From Prostheceraeus crozeri (Eukaryota; Platyhelminthes; Polycladida; Euryleptidae), in NCBI GenBank assembly GCA_907163375.1, contig CAJQUW010009010.1:230496-294495 (forward strand): DNA of 64,000 nt, written 5' to 3'. The position numbers were made by a program, and so were the translations under genes. Positions 21,300-33,620 of the stretch are shown here, one piece after another. The notes under the pieces are model-generated. The model was not told the origin of the DNA and searched no databases. It worked only from the letters and a program-made list of their open reading frames with translations. The first letter of the stretch is position 1; the number at the start of each line of letters is the position of its first letter.

Positions 21300-23960
21300 T
21301 CTTTGAGTTGTCGCTTTTCTGCAAAATATGCTCACTCCGTCCGGAGGTCTCAGGCCATGCAGACCATTTGCCACTGCAGTTCCATTCGACTCGATTCTCC
21401 GCCACAACCATCCAGTAGTCCCGGCCACTTGTTTGGCAGAATTCTTGCCTCACCGTATCCGCCTATTTTTTGTCCAGGACTACCAGGCTCTCGGCCATTA
21501 AATCGACATCATCTACATATGCCAACCGGTCACAATTCAGGTCTTCTAGATTCAATCCACCCGAAGTTCTCACTTGTCTCATCACCCACTTCAGCCGAAA
21601 TTTATCAATATTGGAGCCGGAGGGCATCACTGTTTCAAGTCGGGTGAGAACAAAAAAAGCGTCTGTGACTTGGCCTCCAACTCTCACACAACAGTTGCTT
21701 GCTTCGTAGCAGACAAACTTCTCCGAATTTCTTGTTACGCTCCATAAGGTTGGTCTGTGTATACTATCGCATGCTTTCTTGAAATCGACGATTAGATGTC
21801 ATCTGTCCTAATTGCATTCAAGTATTTCTACAGAAATTGCCTAACAATAAACAGCTGATCGACGGTGGATTTCCCTTTTACAGTCACAGAGCTGATCATA
21901 AAAAACGGACCACCCAAGTTATGTTGAAACCCAATCGATTCTCATGCCTTTCAATCGTGTCATGCAACAACATGTCATACATTATTGGAGAGCTTGTATT
22001 CTCAGCCTTCAAATGGGCTGTTAAAGTATTTGTTGGAGTGCTCAAAATGTGAAAGCCGCTCAATTTACAAATCTCAATTTTTCAGTAAGAAAACATGTTA
22101 GTATGGTAATGAATCAAGCATGGAATCAAATTAGCAAGGGCTAACCTTAGGCGAAACACCATTAATAATGAATTAAATCTCATATCGAACTATTCAGTAA
22201 GTAAAGCCAATGAGAAAAATAAGAATAAAACACAAATGTAAATGTTGATAATATTCAAATGGTAGGTAATGAAAAAAAGGACTGTGTAAATATAAGTAGA
22301 GTGAGAAAAAAATTGATAACTTACTCGAGAACTCCTGCCTGTCTGCCACACTGTGTGTTGGGCAGTGTAGTAATTGCAGAACGATCATTTTCTGAGCTCT
22401 CTTTTGATATACTGGTCATCAAATTCGGTGGCAATGAAAAATTAATGAGATCGTGAAGTTATCACAAAACTGTCATCAAAAAAGTTATCATGACTCTTCT
22501 GCTGAAAATATTATGATCTCATTTTTTCATCAAAAATATTCATGTTGGTATCATCAGAATCCCTTCGATGTGGGGAGCACGAATATGCAAGCTTTATTTA
22601 AATTAGTTCAATAGTTCCTTTTCAAACTTATTCAACGTTTTTTTTATTACCGCTGAAGTACACAAGCACCGTGTAAGGTGAACTACGGGTCAAAACAAAA
22701 TAAATAAAGAAGGCATTTCTTTGTTCTGTCATGCTGATCGCAGATTGCTTACCTTTCATGTTCGTGTACTTTAGCGGCAATGACAAAAAATGTTGAAGCC
22801 GTTTGAAAAAGAACTATTGAACTAATTTGAATAAAACTTACATGCTCGTACTCCCCACATTGCAAGGATTCTGAAGATGCCAAACATGATCATTTTCATA
22901 GAAAGTGACAATATGACATTTTCAGTCGAAAGAGTCATGACTTTGTGATAACTTCACTATCACATTAATGTTTATTACCTCATCGATTTTGATGATCAGC
23001 ACATTAAGAGAGCCCAGAAAATGCTCGTTCTCCCCGTACTTCATTCATTATCATGCTCACATCCTTTCTTAATGAAAAATGGCGATGTGTAAATTGGGCA
23101 ATTTTCACATTTTGAGCACTATTCAGCAAATACATTAACGGATTCAAGTTTATCATATTTCATTTGAAGACTGAGAACGTAGGCTCTCCAAGAATATATG
23201 GCACGCTGTTGTATGACACGATTGGAAGGCGTGAGAATCGATTGAGTGGTCCGTTTGTCATGATCAGCCCAAACTCTTACTATGATGGCACAAAGCCAGC
23301 CTGATATGAGCCGATTGTTCAGCGATAAAAAGGTCTATGACTCCTTTCAGGTACCTCCGCGAAGATCTTGTACCCCACTGAGAGCAGTGATGAGCATTCT
23401 GTAATTATTAAAGTCTTCTCTTCTATCACTCTTGTGAATGGGAGCCAGTACCTCAGTACTCCAGTCATCTACCAAACTCTCTTCACTCCACATTTTTTGG
23501 ACGATGCTTACAAGATTGCCCAATCTGAGCACTTCCGTCTGTGACCTATCACAAATCAGGCTGCACGTCATCAAGACCAGGAGCCTTCGTTTTCTTCACC
23601 CTTGTTATAACTTCATTTATCTTTGTCATAGTTGGATTAGTCACTTCGTTTGCCACATCTGTGTGGACTTCTTTATCTAGATCACTATTTGAAAACGGAA
23701 TTTACTCTACATTCTTCAAAGAATTCTCTAAATCTTCTGATGACGGCCGTCTGTCAATTAGAAGTTTTACCACTGCATCTCTTGCCACCGTTTGACGAGG
23801 TTGATGTCCATTAATTCCTTGAAATTGTTCCTCTGCATCTATCTACTGTATCTCTTCCACACTTTTCCTGTGCATCACTCTCTTCTGGTTTCGGCCAATT
23901 TGTTTAACTATTCTATGACTCGCATATTGCACATGACATATGCGTGCGTATGGGATGAAG
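21300..23960 (-). mobile_element. LINE reverse transcriptase remnant, split by a foldback element
   Basis: Read on the minus strand. The part right of the insert (23960-23290) holds the RT start: INEVITRVKKTKAPGLDDV near 23590, WSEESLVDDWSTEVLAPIHK near 23450, then a YQAGF-like segment near 23310. The part left of the insert (about 21835-21300) resumes with LIVDFKKACDSIHRPTLW (catalytic motif A, Asp present) near 21790, CVRVGGQVTDAFF near 21680 and RLAYVDDVDLMAE (YxDD box) near 21510. The motif order is that of one LINE RT interrupted between blocks 2 and 3. Several stops and frame changes show it is old. Upstream endonuclease sequence was not recognised. Confidence 0.75.
21891..23268. mobile_element. 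1.4-kb foldback element inside the LINE
   Basis: A long inverted repeat. The left arm (21891-22680) starts GCTGATCATAAAAAACGGAC; the right arm (22749-23268) read on the minus strand starts GCTGATCATGACAAACGGAC. Arms pair again over ATCGATTCTCAYGCCTTYCA, TTGGAGAGC and GATGTGGGGAG words and converge on a loop of about 70 bp. The left arm carries about 260 bp with no counterpart (near 22110-22380). There is no transposase frame and no clear target duplication. Terminal bases do not identify a superfamily. Confidence 0.7.
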
Positions 23961-24749
23961 AATTGTGACGTTTATAAGTCATTTGTGATCGGTCGACACG
24001 TTTTAACGAGCATCAAAAGAATGCATGAAAGAGCCCTGACTAGTCATTCTTCAATTTAGAGTAGGAAAGAGTAAGGAGTTATCTATGACATTGACATCAT
24101 TCTTATGTGTCTATCGCAAAAAAGCTTTCGATTGCTATCCAACAGTCAGAACTACAAACTCACAAGAATGTCTGTAAGGTTTTGTTCTAAAATTTGAATA
24201 AAAACATTATTGTCATCAGTAGTGACCACTGAAGCATTTACATCTGCATGTATCTTGAACACTTATGATTTTCGGAGAAGAGATCGAGTACATGAAAGAT
24301 GAATTAATTTTTCGGAAAATCGGAATGCCACCCGGCCGTACAACGCTTGCATCAGTTATATCCACAGAGTTTCATGTAAAATTTCACCTGACATGGAAAT
24401 GGTTTAGAGGTTCCTCGAAGTCAGCGCGCATGACAGTGCAACTTGGAACAGTTTTGAGAGCTTCCGGGCTTCTTGTAACTTCAATATTTACTTAAAAGGA
24501 GTTTCTTAGAAGTTGTTAAACCGCATGTCATCTTGGAGGATTACCACTCGATCAAAAATACTGATAGACCAAACGAACAACCGCTGTCTGACAAACAAAT
24601 ACTGATGCCGTGCTACTCTGAAGGAAAAACCTGTTTTGAATATCCAATACATCGGTCTACAGATTTCTGAACGCACTTAAACAGAAAATGGCATGAATTG
24701 CAGAAAAACAATCTTCTGCCCAGAAAAAATTTTACATTATAATTCGAAG
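23961..24749. other. No recognisable gene
   Basis: A 76-codon frame at 24265-24495 has no recognised motif. Confidence 0.45.
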
Positions 24750-25745
24750 CAGGGTGTTTCAAAATGACTCATCCGATCTCATTAGACTATATCTATCTAT
24801 TGAGTTAGCTCAGATTTTAGAAATCAGTTCTACAACACTTAACGAGTTTTATGCATCATGCAACGACGGCTGTGTTGTTCTTCACTTTGAGGCACAGCAC
24901 ATTTTTCAAAAGCGTCAGTTTTTGGACAATTTTCTTTTCAAAATTTACAATTGTTCTTTATGACCTGCCCGGAGGCGCACCTCGGCAAACAGGCGATAGT
25001 CTAGCTCATGCCGAACTTGTCAGATTCAACTGCGGCAGGCTATAAACAAAGGAGCTATACATAGAAAAGTGTTTTGAGCTCTGAAAATTTGTTTTTCAAA
25101 AGGAAGCAGGGGAAGATTTTCTTTCACGTGTCATGTCCAGTGACGAGGTCGCACTTTGCATCAACGGAAAAGTGAGTCGTCATAAAATCAGGATGTGAAA
25201 TTTCGGGACATCCACATCAGGTAGTGGAGTTTCAAGGAGAATCACTGAAGATGTGTGTTCTGAATGCTGCAAAGCTGACTTCTCCTTTAGCTTCAGGCTA
25301 ATTGAATGACTCTTTCAACAGGATGCTGCACCAACGCACTGACATGATGAAGTCCGACCATTTATAAAATTAAAAAAGCTCCCTCAGCGATGAATCAGTC
25401 TCCTGCAGATTTAACTTTTAAATGGCCACTTCACAGAAACAAGCCGGTTTGAGATTTTCTTTCTTTTAGGCAATGTGAAGGATAAGGTTTAGGTTTCATG
25501 TTTCCATTTCCAAGAACTGACTGACGTGAGATATCGCATTAGAGAAGCAGCAGCGACAATGCCAAACAACATGCTGGTATAACGGCAGCTGGACTGTCAT
25601 CTTGATGTTGGCTGAGCTTTTACAGGAATCGGTGCAGTCACTATAATGCCACAACATCCGACATGTTGACTTCAGGGATCTGATGTCACCACCTATGTTA
25701 CAAAAAACCGAATTTAACTTGAAGATAGGAACACCTCCCTTATAG
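24750..25745 (+). mobile_element. Second mariner-type transposon, degraded
   Basis: It begins CAGGGTGTTTCAAAATGAC, a mariner/IS630-like terminus. A poorly matching right end (complement GGAGGTGTTCC) lies near 25728-25740. On the plus strand the DDE enzyme is traceable across frames: SSDEVALCINGKVSRHKIRMW (first Asp) near 25140, a second-Asp segment FQQDAAPTH near 25320, GNVKDKV near 25470, and an RIREAAATMPNNML-like C-terminal block near 25540. It differs from the element at 18455 in its terminal sequence. There are several frame changes and no intact flanking TA pair. Confidence 0.65.
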
Positions 25746-25849
25746 TAACACCTCTTAGTTTGGAGAAAGGCGAGAAATTTCATCATTGGATGATGTCTTA
25801 CGTCTGCGACATAGCACTGTGGCCGTGACAGACGCTGAAAGACAATAGA

Positions 25850-27212
25850 CAGATAACCGACGCCACTGCAGAAAATGTGAGTCGTTTCGAGCTACCTAAG
25901 CGCTTTGGCATTCTAAATGCACTAATTCTAATTGAGAAGGCAATTGAGTGCGGAGACAACACTAAACGAAGCAGTATAAAGCCGGTGAGATACGATAAGC
26001 TAGAGAGCTAGAGAACTAGAGAGGGCATTTCTGTCTTGGTTCAAACAGGTTCGAAGTCAGAACGTTTCCGTCACTGGACAGCTGCTGCAAGAGAAGGCAA
26101 AACAACTTACTAATGAGCCAGCAACGGATGACTAGAGAAGTTTTCCAGAAGACACTCGATCCCCTTCATGTCAGTTCAAGGCTAGGGCGATCAACATGCT
26201 GGTGATCAGCGACTGGCAGCAGGAGATTCTGAAGGCTACAATTGATGCGTTCCATCGTAATGACGTTTATAACTTAGATGAGACTAGTTTGCGACTTCTA
26301 CCCAACAAAACATTGGCTTCTAAAGGTAAGCAGTGTACACTGCTTGTCATAAGAAAATATGTAAAGCCACGTTGCTTCAAGAATGCAAAGATTCCCGTTG
26401 ACTATAAAGCCAATTGCAAGGTATGGATGACAGCGCCCATGTATGAGACATGGTTGAAAGATTGGGATAAGAAGCTGGAGAAAGATGGGCGGAAGAGGCA
26501 AGTTCACATCTACAGGTGCGATGACTGCAGAACCGCACCCCGTCAGTGAGGAACTTGCAGGACTATAGTGAGACTTGTACGAGCAACGCGAAGTGGAGGA
26601 CGGAGCCAGTCTCACCCACTGCGTGACGGCGGACCAACGTGTGAGGTGCAGACAAACGGCATCATGATCATGGAGAAGATAGCTGTATTTGCAATTGAAC
26701 CGGTTGAAGCTGAGCCAGAGGAGCTGGTGGAGGAGCCTGAAATTCCATCAGTCACCAATTAAGAATCCCGCCAAGCCTTGGATATTTTGAGACAATACAT
26801 TGAGAGAAATATTGATGATCCCTCAGTGTTGGTTTTGTGTGACAAGCTCGATGGCGTTACTGCCAAACAACGAATGGAAGTGATGAAGCAGAAGCGCACT
26901 GAAAGCCTTTTTTAAGAATCACTTAATCTGTTAAGTACAAATTTTCTTTAATTAATTCATCTCTGCTTTTTGAAAACATATTGGGAATATACCGGTAGCT
27001 TATGAATATACATTTAAATAAAATCGTAATTGGGTATCAACGAGCATCGTATACCAACATAAAATAAATAAAATGACGACAGTAGATGTGAAAAACTTCT
27101 TAGCACTGAACATTATTGTTTATTTGTAGTTATTTGTTTATTTTTTGCTCTCTACAACGACGCCCTCTCTATAACGAGTCCCGATGGGTGTCGTTATAGA
27201 GAGGTTCGCCTG
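25850..27212 (+). mobile_element. pogo/Tigger-type transposon remnant
   Basis: Plus-strand pieces match Tigger-like (jerky-related) transposases. A DNA-binding-domain region with VSRFELPKRFGI-like and RSQNVSVTG-like text lies near 25890-26080. The DDE core at 26196-26549 has VYNLDETSLRLLPNKTLASKG (first Asp), VKPRCFKNAKIPVDYKAN and a CDD box where family members have LLLDN. A C-terminal acidic linker continues after one stop into RQALDILRQYIERN near 26780. The right end is CAGGCGAACCTCTCTATAAC read inward from 27212, with nested CTCTATAACGA-type subterminal repeats. The left end was not found, so it is 5'-truncated or displaced. Confidence 0.75.
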
Positions 27213-27644
27213 ACATATTTTTCACGCTAGTGTCAAACGCTTATATCATTAACCATAGTTGTGGCATTGATCGACATTGTGCGGAGTCATTATATCTGAT
27301 TAAAATGCAGTCTAAAAAACTCAGTGGCGCACTAATTCTTGCTCTTTTCTCATCCCTAATACCGTCGGCGAATTTCTACACATAGGCTTTATGAGAGGTT
27401 TCATCTCATCTATAGCAGAGACTTTTATTCTTGATGTTGAATAGTTACATTTACTAGTTCCATGTGTTCCTTCACTCAAAATAGTTGTCAGTGAGCATTA
27501 CAACGGCAGAGTCGTATTAATTATGGTGTCGCGGCAATACCTCCTCTGAGCCGAAGTAGAATCTATAGACGGGTGCGCTTTTGATCCGGCGAGGCGATTC
27601 ATGCGCAACGATTCAGGCGCACATTTGAGAGACTACCGCGCACT
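27213..27644. other. No recognisable gene
   Basis: Spacer between the Tigger end and the tandem array. Confidence 0.5.
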
Positions 27645-27885
27645 AGCGTGGCGCCGTTGGCACCTGCAGTTTCAGAATATCTAAAAAATAGATCATGTGT
27701 CTGGCGCGGCTGGCACTGGTTTCGGCAAGCCTGATTTCATTAATTCTATGAAGAGGTCTTATGTCTGGCGCTCTGGCGCGCCTGGCACTGGTTTCGACCA
27801 AGCCTAATTTTAGAAATTCTAGGAATAGATCTTACGTCTGGCGAGCCAACCTCGAATCTGGCACTGGTTTGGCAAGGCAAGCAAT
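27645..27885. repeat. Short tandem array, 3-4 degenerate units of 64-73 bp
   Basis: Units begin near 27699, 27763 and 27836 with GTCTGGCG and share CTGGCACTGGTTTCG, AAGCCTRATTT and ATTCTA words. A weaker unit precedes them near 27648. The array is GC-richer than its flanks. One frame stays open across part of it, giving repeated WRxxLxSGTGLA-like text; I do not take this as a gene. Confidence 0.65.
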
Positions 27886-30523
27886 ATCGGCGAGTGTGGG
27901 AAGCCAGTCAGTTTTCATTGGTTTGATGGCACCGGATATAGTCAGCATGATTTCATTTAGTTGGACATCTACTACTTTGCAATGTGTTGAGTTTTTCCAA
28001 GCATGACAGCAAGGTTCAGCTGTTGAGTAGCACAACGCCAGTCCTGTTTCACGCAGTACATTAGCATCAGTGCCCCAGGTCTAGCCAGCGATCATTTTCA
28101 GAAGATTATTTCTTGTCTGCATTTGTAGCTCAGCTTTGCCAGATGCTCATTGTAGGATGACGTTCGATCTAAAGTATGCAGGCTTAGGTTCATGAGATAT
28201 GCGAAAAATGTTAATGTGCACGTCAAATTGATGACCACTTTGACAGCTGTCTAGGTAAAACACGGTAGAAATAATCTTTTCCGTGGCTTGGTTGCAGTAT
28301 TCATCGAGTACATAAGTCAACTACATCAGAGACGTCATCATTCAGCAGGGCGTTCAGTTCTGCGAATGTTCGAGCTAGTAATTAGTTTAGAAATGACATT
28401 TGTTAGTATAGTCATAATTTGTGACTATAACTTGCTTGTGGATCACGAACAAGTTATTCGAGGCTTTATCAACGACTGTAATCTTCAAACTCCTTCATTT
28501 TATCACTTCAACCAGTTCTCGTCTCTCAGTAAGTGTGTCAATTCTCATATTTATTATCTTAACACCTTTCGCCTCTTGATGAGTGTCTTGATTGATGGAG
28601 TAGGCTTATAAAATCGACTGAAAATAAACACAACTTCTCGGATTGTGAAACAAGTCAGGTGACTTCTTCGGACACTAAAAAGACTACTAACAGATTTTAT
28701 TCCTGAAAAGCATAGAAGCTGCTGCCTCGCTCTTTCCATTCTAATTCTTTTGGTTGAAGTTGTGAATCTTATGGTTGTCGATAAACATCGGAATTAGATT
28801 TTGTTAAATTAAATTAAAATTACTTTTGTTCTTTTGGCTTTAAGGTGACCACTGAGTATACGAGTAATTGTTAACCACTATAAGACCATCAGGAGATGCA
28901 TCGAAATTTTCCCTTATCAATTATTCTTTTCAGAAAAATTGCTGATAGCCCAAACATGTGTTATGCCAGCTACCGGACAATGTTCAACAGTGATAAGTAC
29001 AAAATGCCTCTATACTATACATATATTTAATAGCTATTGTAGCACTTAGGTACTGAGGTAGGCCTCTAGGCTACTATCGAATTATAACATTCTCATAATG
29101 TCTTTCGATATTTTTGAGAGCGCGTGAAAAACTGAGAAAGGCAACGAATGATATACACTGTAGGCCTATGGGATTCAGGCAAATATCATGTAGGCCAAAG
29201 CTTGTTGCGAGGAAAATGTTAATTCATTACTAGCAGAGATGAATGTATCTCTTGATGTCTGGGTATTCTAGGCCTACATCATTTCAGCGTCTTTTCGGCC
29301 TTGAGGTTGAGACAGCAGTTTTGCAGTTGGATCAATTAACCATTTCCAGAACTGAGTGGTGAGACTCAATCTCTTAAAAAAGATAAACGCTCTGTTACAT
29401 AATTGGTAGAAGTGATTTACGCAAAAAATCCTTAGGCCTACTTGAGACTGTCTAAAAATATACACATCTATATACGGCAACTCGGCTGGCGTTTTCTGAA
29501 ATTTGAATCTTTCAACACGAAAATATTAGGAAAAGTTCACAGCAGTCTAGAAAAAACGAATAGTAACAGAATGTCTGGGAAAAGAAAAAAAACCGCTTTT
29601 TTATCTGAATGCCAAACAATTAAAATAAGAGGCGACTTGACAGCCTGCACTGTATTACCAGAATCCCAAAATAAATTTAGAAATGTTAAATATCATAGAT
29701 TCGTTCCTTAGAACAAGAAATAGTCTTCAACAGAAAAATCTAAGTCTTGGAAAAGACTCAAGTATTTTCTGGCACGTTAATCAACGTAAAGCTGAAATTT
29801 ACTGCTAGTGACTGTTGTTCGAATGGGCTACATGTCTGATGTACATGCATGTACTGTACCTCTATAGGCATGGGTATAGATATCAGTATATCAGAAACAT
29901 CAGTATATCTGTGTCATGTCTCCTGTAGATTAGGCTAATACTACACATCACATACAAGTAAATGTGCAATTAGTAATTAGTCAACGAGGGAATCAGCTAG
30001 TGCATTATCCAGCGCGCTCTATGTTATCTAAGTAAAGATTCCAGTAGGGTCTCTGAGCAGGTGCTATATACTGATTGCCTCACAAATAAATAAAAGATGG
30101 AGGAAATCTGCCATAGTAAACAAAATAGATGTTCTTTTGCACTGTGTTTTGGAGTCGCTTACAGCTGTGAAACAAGTCTGTTTCGCTGAAAAAATCACTG
30201 CATTTCTCAAAAACTCAGAAGACGAATCAATGCAAGGCAGCGAGTCGAGACACATTCCGAATTTCTGATACATATTTCTCGCCATATTCAGTAATTTGGA
30301 TCATTTTGTAGCTGAAAGATAACAGGAAAAGAATATTGCAACAGGCATTGCCATAACAATGAGCACAAATTCGGATAGTGATAGGTAAATGTGCACAACA
30401 GTGCAGACTGTAAATGTGCACAAACAGTACAAACTGTAAATGTGCACTTCAGGTATTGTTTATCCCACTCAAAAAGCATAACTAGCAACATAAAAATGTA
30501 AACTGTAACTGTAAAATGCAACT
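27886..30523. other. No recognisable gene
   Basis: AT-rich. The palindromes TAGGCCTA and TACATGTA recur. Open frames at 28288-28611 and 29442-29711 have no recognised family. Confidence 0.4.
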
Positions 30524-30620
30524 GTAAAATGTGCCAGTAGCCAAAATTCGAAAAACTGCCAGCACCCATAGCTCTTTTGGATTTCAATATTTCACGAAGA
30601 TTTTTTCAGAAAACGGATAA
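30524..30620 (-). repeat. Dispersed repeat, inverted relative to 35250-35355
   Basis: About 95 bp containing the complement of TTCGAATTTTGGCTACTGGC. It matches 35250-35355 in opposite orientation. The pair brackets 4.6 kb with LINE fragments. It could be one element's inverted ends or two independent copies. Confidence 0.6.
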
Positions 30621-31563
30621 TGCTAGATGTTCTAAATACTCGTAGGCTTAAAATTTCAAAAATATACAGACAATTATTGACAATTCCTACATTAGTGAAA
30701 AAAAGGCCAAGAAGCAACGATGCCGGTAGCCATAACTTTGTTAAAACATCGAAAATCCAGACGCAGTAGCCACAGTAGCATAATGAAGATGCAAGATACT
30801 AATACACCATCAAAAGTCTTCACAAATCACACAATCCAGAGACGAACGGCACATACCCTAGTTCACAATATAGTAACAGCCGTACATCGTGGGGCAAGTA
30901 TGGGGAACAAACTGGAGGAGTGCCAAATCACCCCATCGAAGTGCCAATTCACCCCACACGTTTCGTGAATTGGCATTTTTGTAACTTTTTTTGAAACGAA
31001 TATTTGAAGAGGAAGGAGTCCGAATCGAAAAAAAATTTTATTATAAAAAAGTTAGGAAATTCCCTGAATATTAAGGTCATAATGTTTGAATAGTAAAAAA
31101 AATCGTTGTTTGGTCATGAGAGTTTAGTGTTAGGGTGCCAGATCACCCTACTCTCCCTTCTGAGAGAAATCAGAGGTTGTAGCAGGGCTAGAGTTGGGCG
31201 ATTGGACTGAAACTACACCGGCCACTTGGTTGGGACTGGAGAGAGGTTGTATGTGTAGTTCAGGTAGATCGGAGTTGAAATAAAGAAGTTTTGGCTACTG
31301 CAGGGTTCCCAGCGCAATTACTGAAAAATAATAACGGAAAAACGGAAAAATAAAGGAATGCGTTAAGTTTGCTGCACAGCGTCATTCATGTATTTTCCAC
31401 CAGTTGACGCTTTACGCTCATTATTTGAATATATGAAGCCATCCATGGTTGAAAATCTTGTTAATATTTCTTGTCTAATCCCATTGATTCACTTCATCAA
31501 ATCACATTGTATTTCGTGTATCAAACAAATTGTACATAAAGTATCTAACGAAAGGGTTATGAT
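30621..31563. other. No recognisable gene
   Basis: Words GCCAAATCACCCC and GCCAATTCACCCC repeat near 30925-30955. Nothing coding was recognised. Confidence 0.45.
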
Positions 31564-31776
31564 TTGCAGTTAGCACATGAAATTAGAACACAAGTGAGAC
31601 GCTACAAATCAACTGTCAACATGAAGGAAGAAAGTACTCTTCAACAGTTCGCGCAGACGACTTTCATAAAAATGATACCATTTGCATTTGCATCACCCCT
31701 CCTCCGTATTATTGGTCTCCGTCAATCTGAGGAAGTGGAGAAACTGACTGTAATAACAAAGCAGTATAGTGAATAA
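31564..31776 (+). CDS. Unassigned open frame with possible splice acceptor
   Basis: A frame of about 69 codons directly follows GATTTGCAG, a plausible 3' splice site, and ends at TAA. Its product is basic and then hydrophobic (RTQVRRYKS, later FAFASPLLRIIGL). It could be a terminal exon or chance. No family recognised. Confidence 0.2.
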   Translation: MQLAHEIRTQVRRYKSTVNMKEESTLQQFAQTTFIKMIPFAFASPLLRIIGLRQSEEVEKLTVITKQYSE

Positions 31777-31859
31777 AGATATAGATATGTATATCAAAAG
31801 TTGGAATCTACTGAAGAGCCATCTTTGAGAACCAAGGGCGCGTATATGGAGTCTGTGTG

Positions 31860-32300
31860 CGGCAAGCTATGCTTTATAAGTTGCAAGTCATGGCCGTTGC
31901 TTTCATCCGATGAGAAGACTTGAGCGTGAGGAGATGCGAATGCTAAGGTGAATGTGTGGTGTCAGACTATCGGACAGGAAATCGAATAACAGCATCAGAA
32001 AATCAATGGGTCTTGAGAACATCACAGACGTCACGAGAAGGCAAAGACTTCGTCGGTTTGGCCACGTGGTAAGAAGGGATGAGACAGAGTGGATCAGAAA
32101 AGTTATGTGGATGGAAGTAGATGGTAAGACAGGAGCAGGAAGACAAAAGAAGACCTGGGAACAAGTGGAGATGACCTCAAACGTGTTGCATCCCAGGAAG
32201 CGGACGCCCGTGATACACCGAAATGGAAGTCCAAACTCAAGCAGCTAACGTCTAACCCAGAATCTTCTGGAAGAAAAGGACGCAAAAAGGGATGAGTGAG
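31860..32300 (+). mobile_element. LINE 3' end, 5'-truncated
   Basis: Plus-strand pieces match the tail of a LINE ORF2: text resembling MRRLEREEMRMLR with MCGVRLSDRKSNNSIRKSMG near 31930-32010, RRQRLRRFGHVVRRDETEW near 32040, and a GAGRQKKTWEQV segment (family GRPKKTWxxV) near 32130-32170. Family members continue with a DRxxWR box; here sequence after 32180 is out of frame. The RT core itself is missing, as usual for 5'-truncated copies. Confidence 0.75.
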
Positions 32301-32789
32301 TAAAGTCATTGTCATTTTGATTTACACCATCCAATTCCACTTTTACGTTCCTTCTTTCTTTTCAAACTCATGTGAATCAATTCCTGTCCATGCATGATCT
32401 TCTCTTTTTATATATCTACTGTCGACAGCAGTCTCCCGTCAAGAGTTTCCTTCTTCTGTCTGAAGATCAGCAACTTCGATTCCATTTAATATTTCTTTCC
32501 TTTCTTTTTCCAAGCTTTGTCGTTCGATAGAAGATGTTTGCTGATCTCGTCGAAATTCACCGCTCGCTTTTTGCATGTGCTCTACCGTTCTTCTCAACTA
32601 AGCAGCTCACTCGTAATCGGTACTTTGATAGCGCCACCTATACAATTGATTTGAAAAAAAATTTAATTTTATTTACAGATTAATTCACATTAATGCGACA
32701 AAAATGAAGAATAGAATATTTTAATTGTTGAATACATAATCTAGAGCTAGACTTACATTTCTTATTTCACTTAGCGGCAAGACGAAGTG
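32301..32789. other. No recognisable gene
   Basis: AT-rich spacer between two LINE pieces. Confidence 0.5.
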
Positions 32790-33620
32790 TGCACCAAGTT
32801 ACATACTGACACATGGTGGCGCGAAGAAGTAGACGCAGCAGTGGAAGAAAAGAGAATGCGATTCGCCATATGGAAGAGAACTCAAGACGAAAAGTGATTA
32901 AAGAAGAATATGCAAAGGCAAAGGAGAATGACCGCAAGATCATTTGCCAATTTCAAGAGAGGAGAAGGAAAGAATTGGCGAAATTATTAACAAGTGAAGA
33001 GGGCAGGAGATCCTCAGGTGCAACATTGTTACTCGTTTCTGATACTTGGGAGACATGTTGGATTCCGGTGGTGGAACGGAGGCAGCTGTGACTGCGTGAA
33101 TTGAGTGGCTGGGTGGGCGAAATTCCGAGAGATATCGCCTACCCTGACCAGTTGTTCTACTCCATGCTGGATGAAGGGCAAGATTTACGACTCGTGCGTC
33201 AGAGCCTGTATGACTTGCGGAAGAGATACATGGGTTCTGACAGCTGTAGAAAAGAGGAGAATGGAGGTAGCAGACAGAAGGATGATCAGATGAATGTGTG
33301 GAGTGTCTCTCGAAGATAGAGTGGCCAGCGAAGACCTTCTGGCGTGCCTGAGCCTGCTGTCGGTCGATGGGGACATGAGGGTGCGCAGATTGCGATGATA
33401 CGGCGGAAAGATAGCAGCGATTGGGTGAAGAAAATATGGAAAATGAAGATCAGCGAACCAACAAGAGACCACCCAAAAAAGACCTGGGAAGAAGCAGTGT
33501 CCGCAGACTGTCGGCAATTGGGCCTCAAAGAAGCCGAAACCCTCGATCTGAACACCTGGAGGCATTCCATGAAGAATCTTCGTCCAACCCAACGGAGATG
33601 GAGTAAAGGACGTTAAACCG
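32790..33620 (+). mobile_element. LINE fragment with large internal deletion
   Basis: The left part encodes TDTWWREEVDAAVEEKRMRF and later EEYAKAKENDRK (32805-32960), the linker between endonuclease and RT in this LINE type. The text then moves directly to LGDMLDSGGGTEAAVTA (near 33045), which lies after the RT core in relatives, then YDSCVRACMTCGRDTWVL (33185), MCGVSLEDRVASEDLL (33290), RRKDSSDWVKKIW (33400), HPKKTWEEAVSADCRQLGL (33465) and ETLDLNTWRHSM (33535). The RT domain is therefore deleted. Several stops and frame changes are present. Confidence 0.8.

Noticed and set aside
29000-29300. Frequent TAGGCCTA and TACATGTA palindromes as regulatory sites
   Set aside because: They recur across the window and look like a genome-wide compositional habit rather than local sites.
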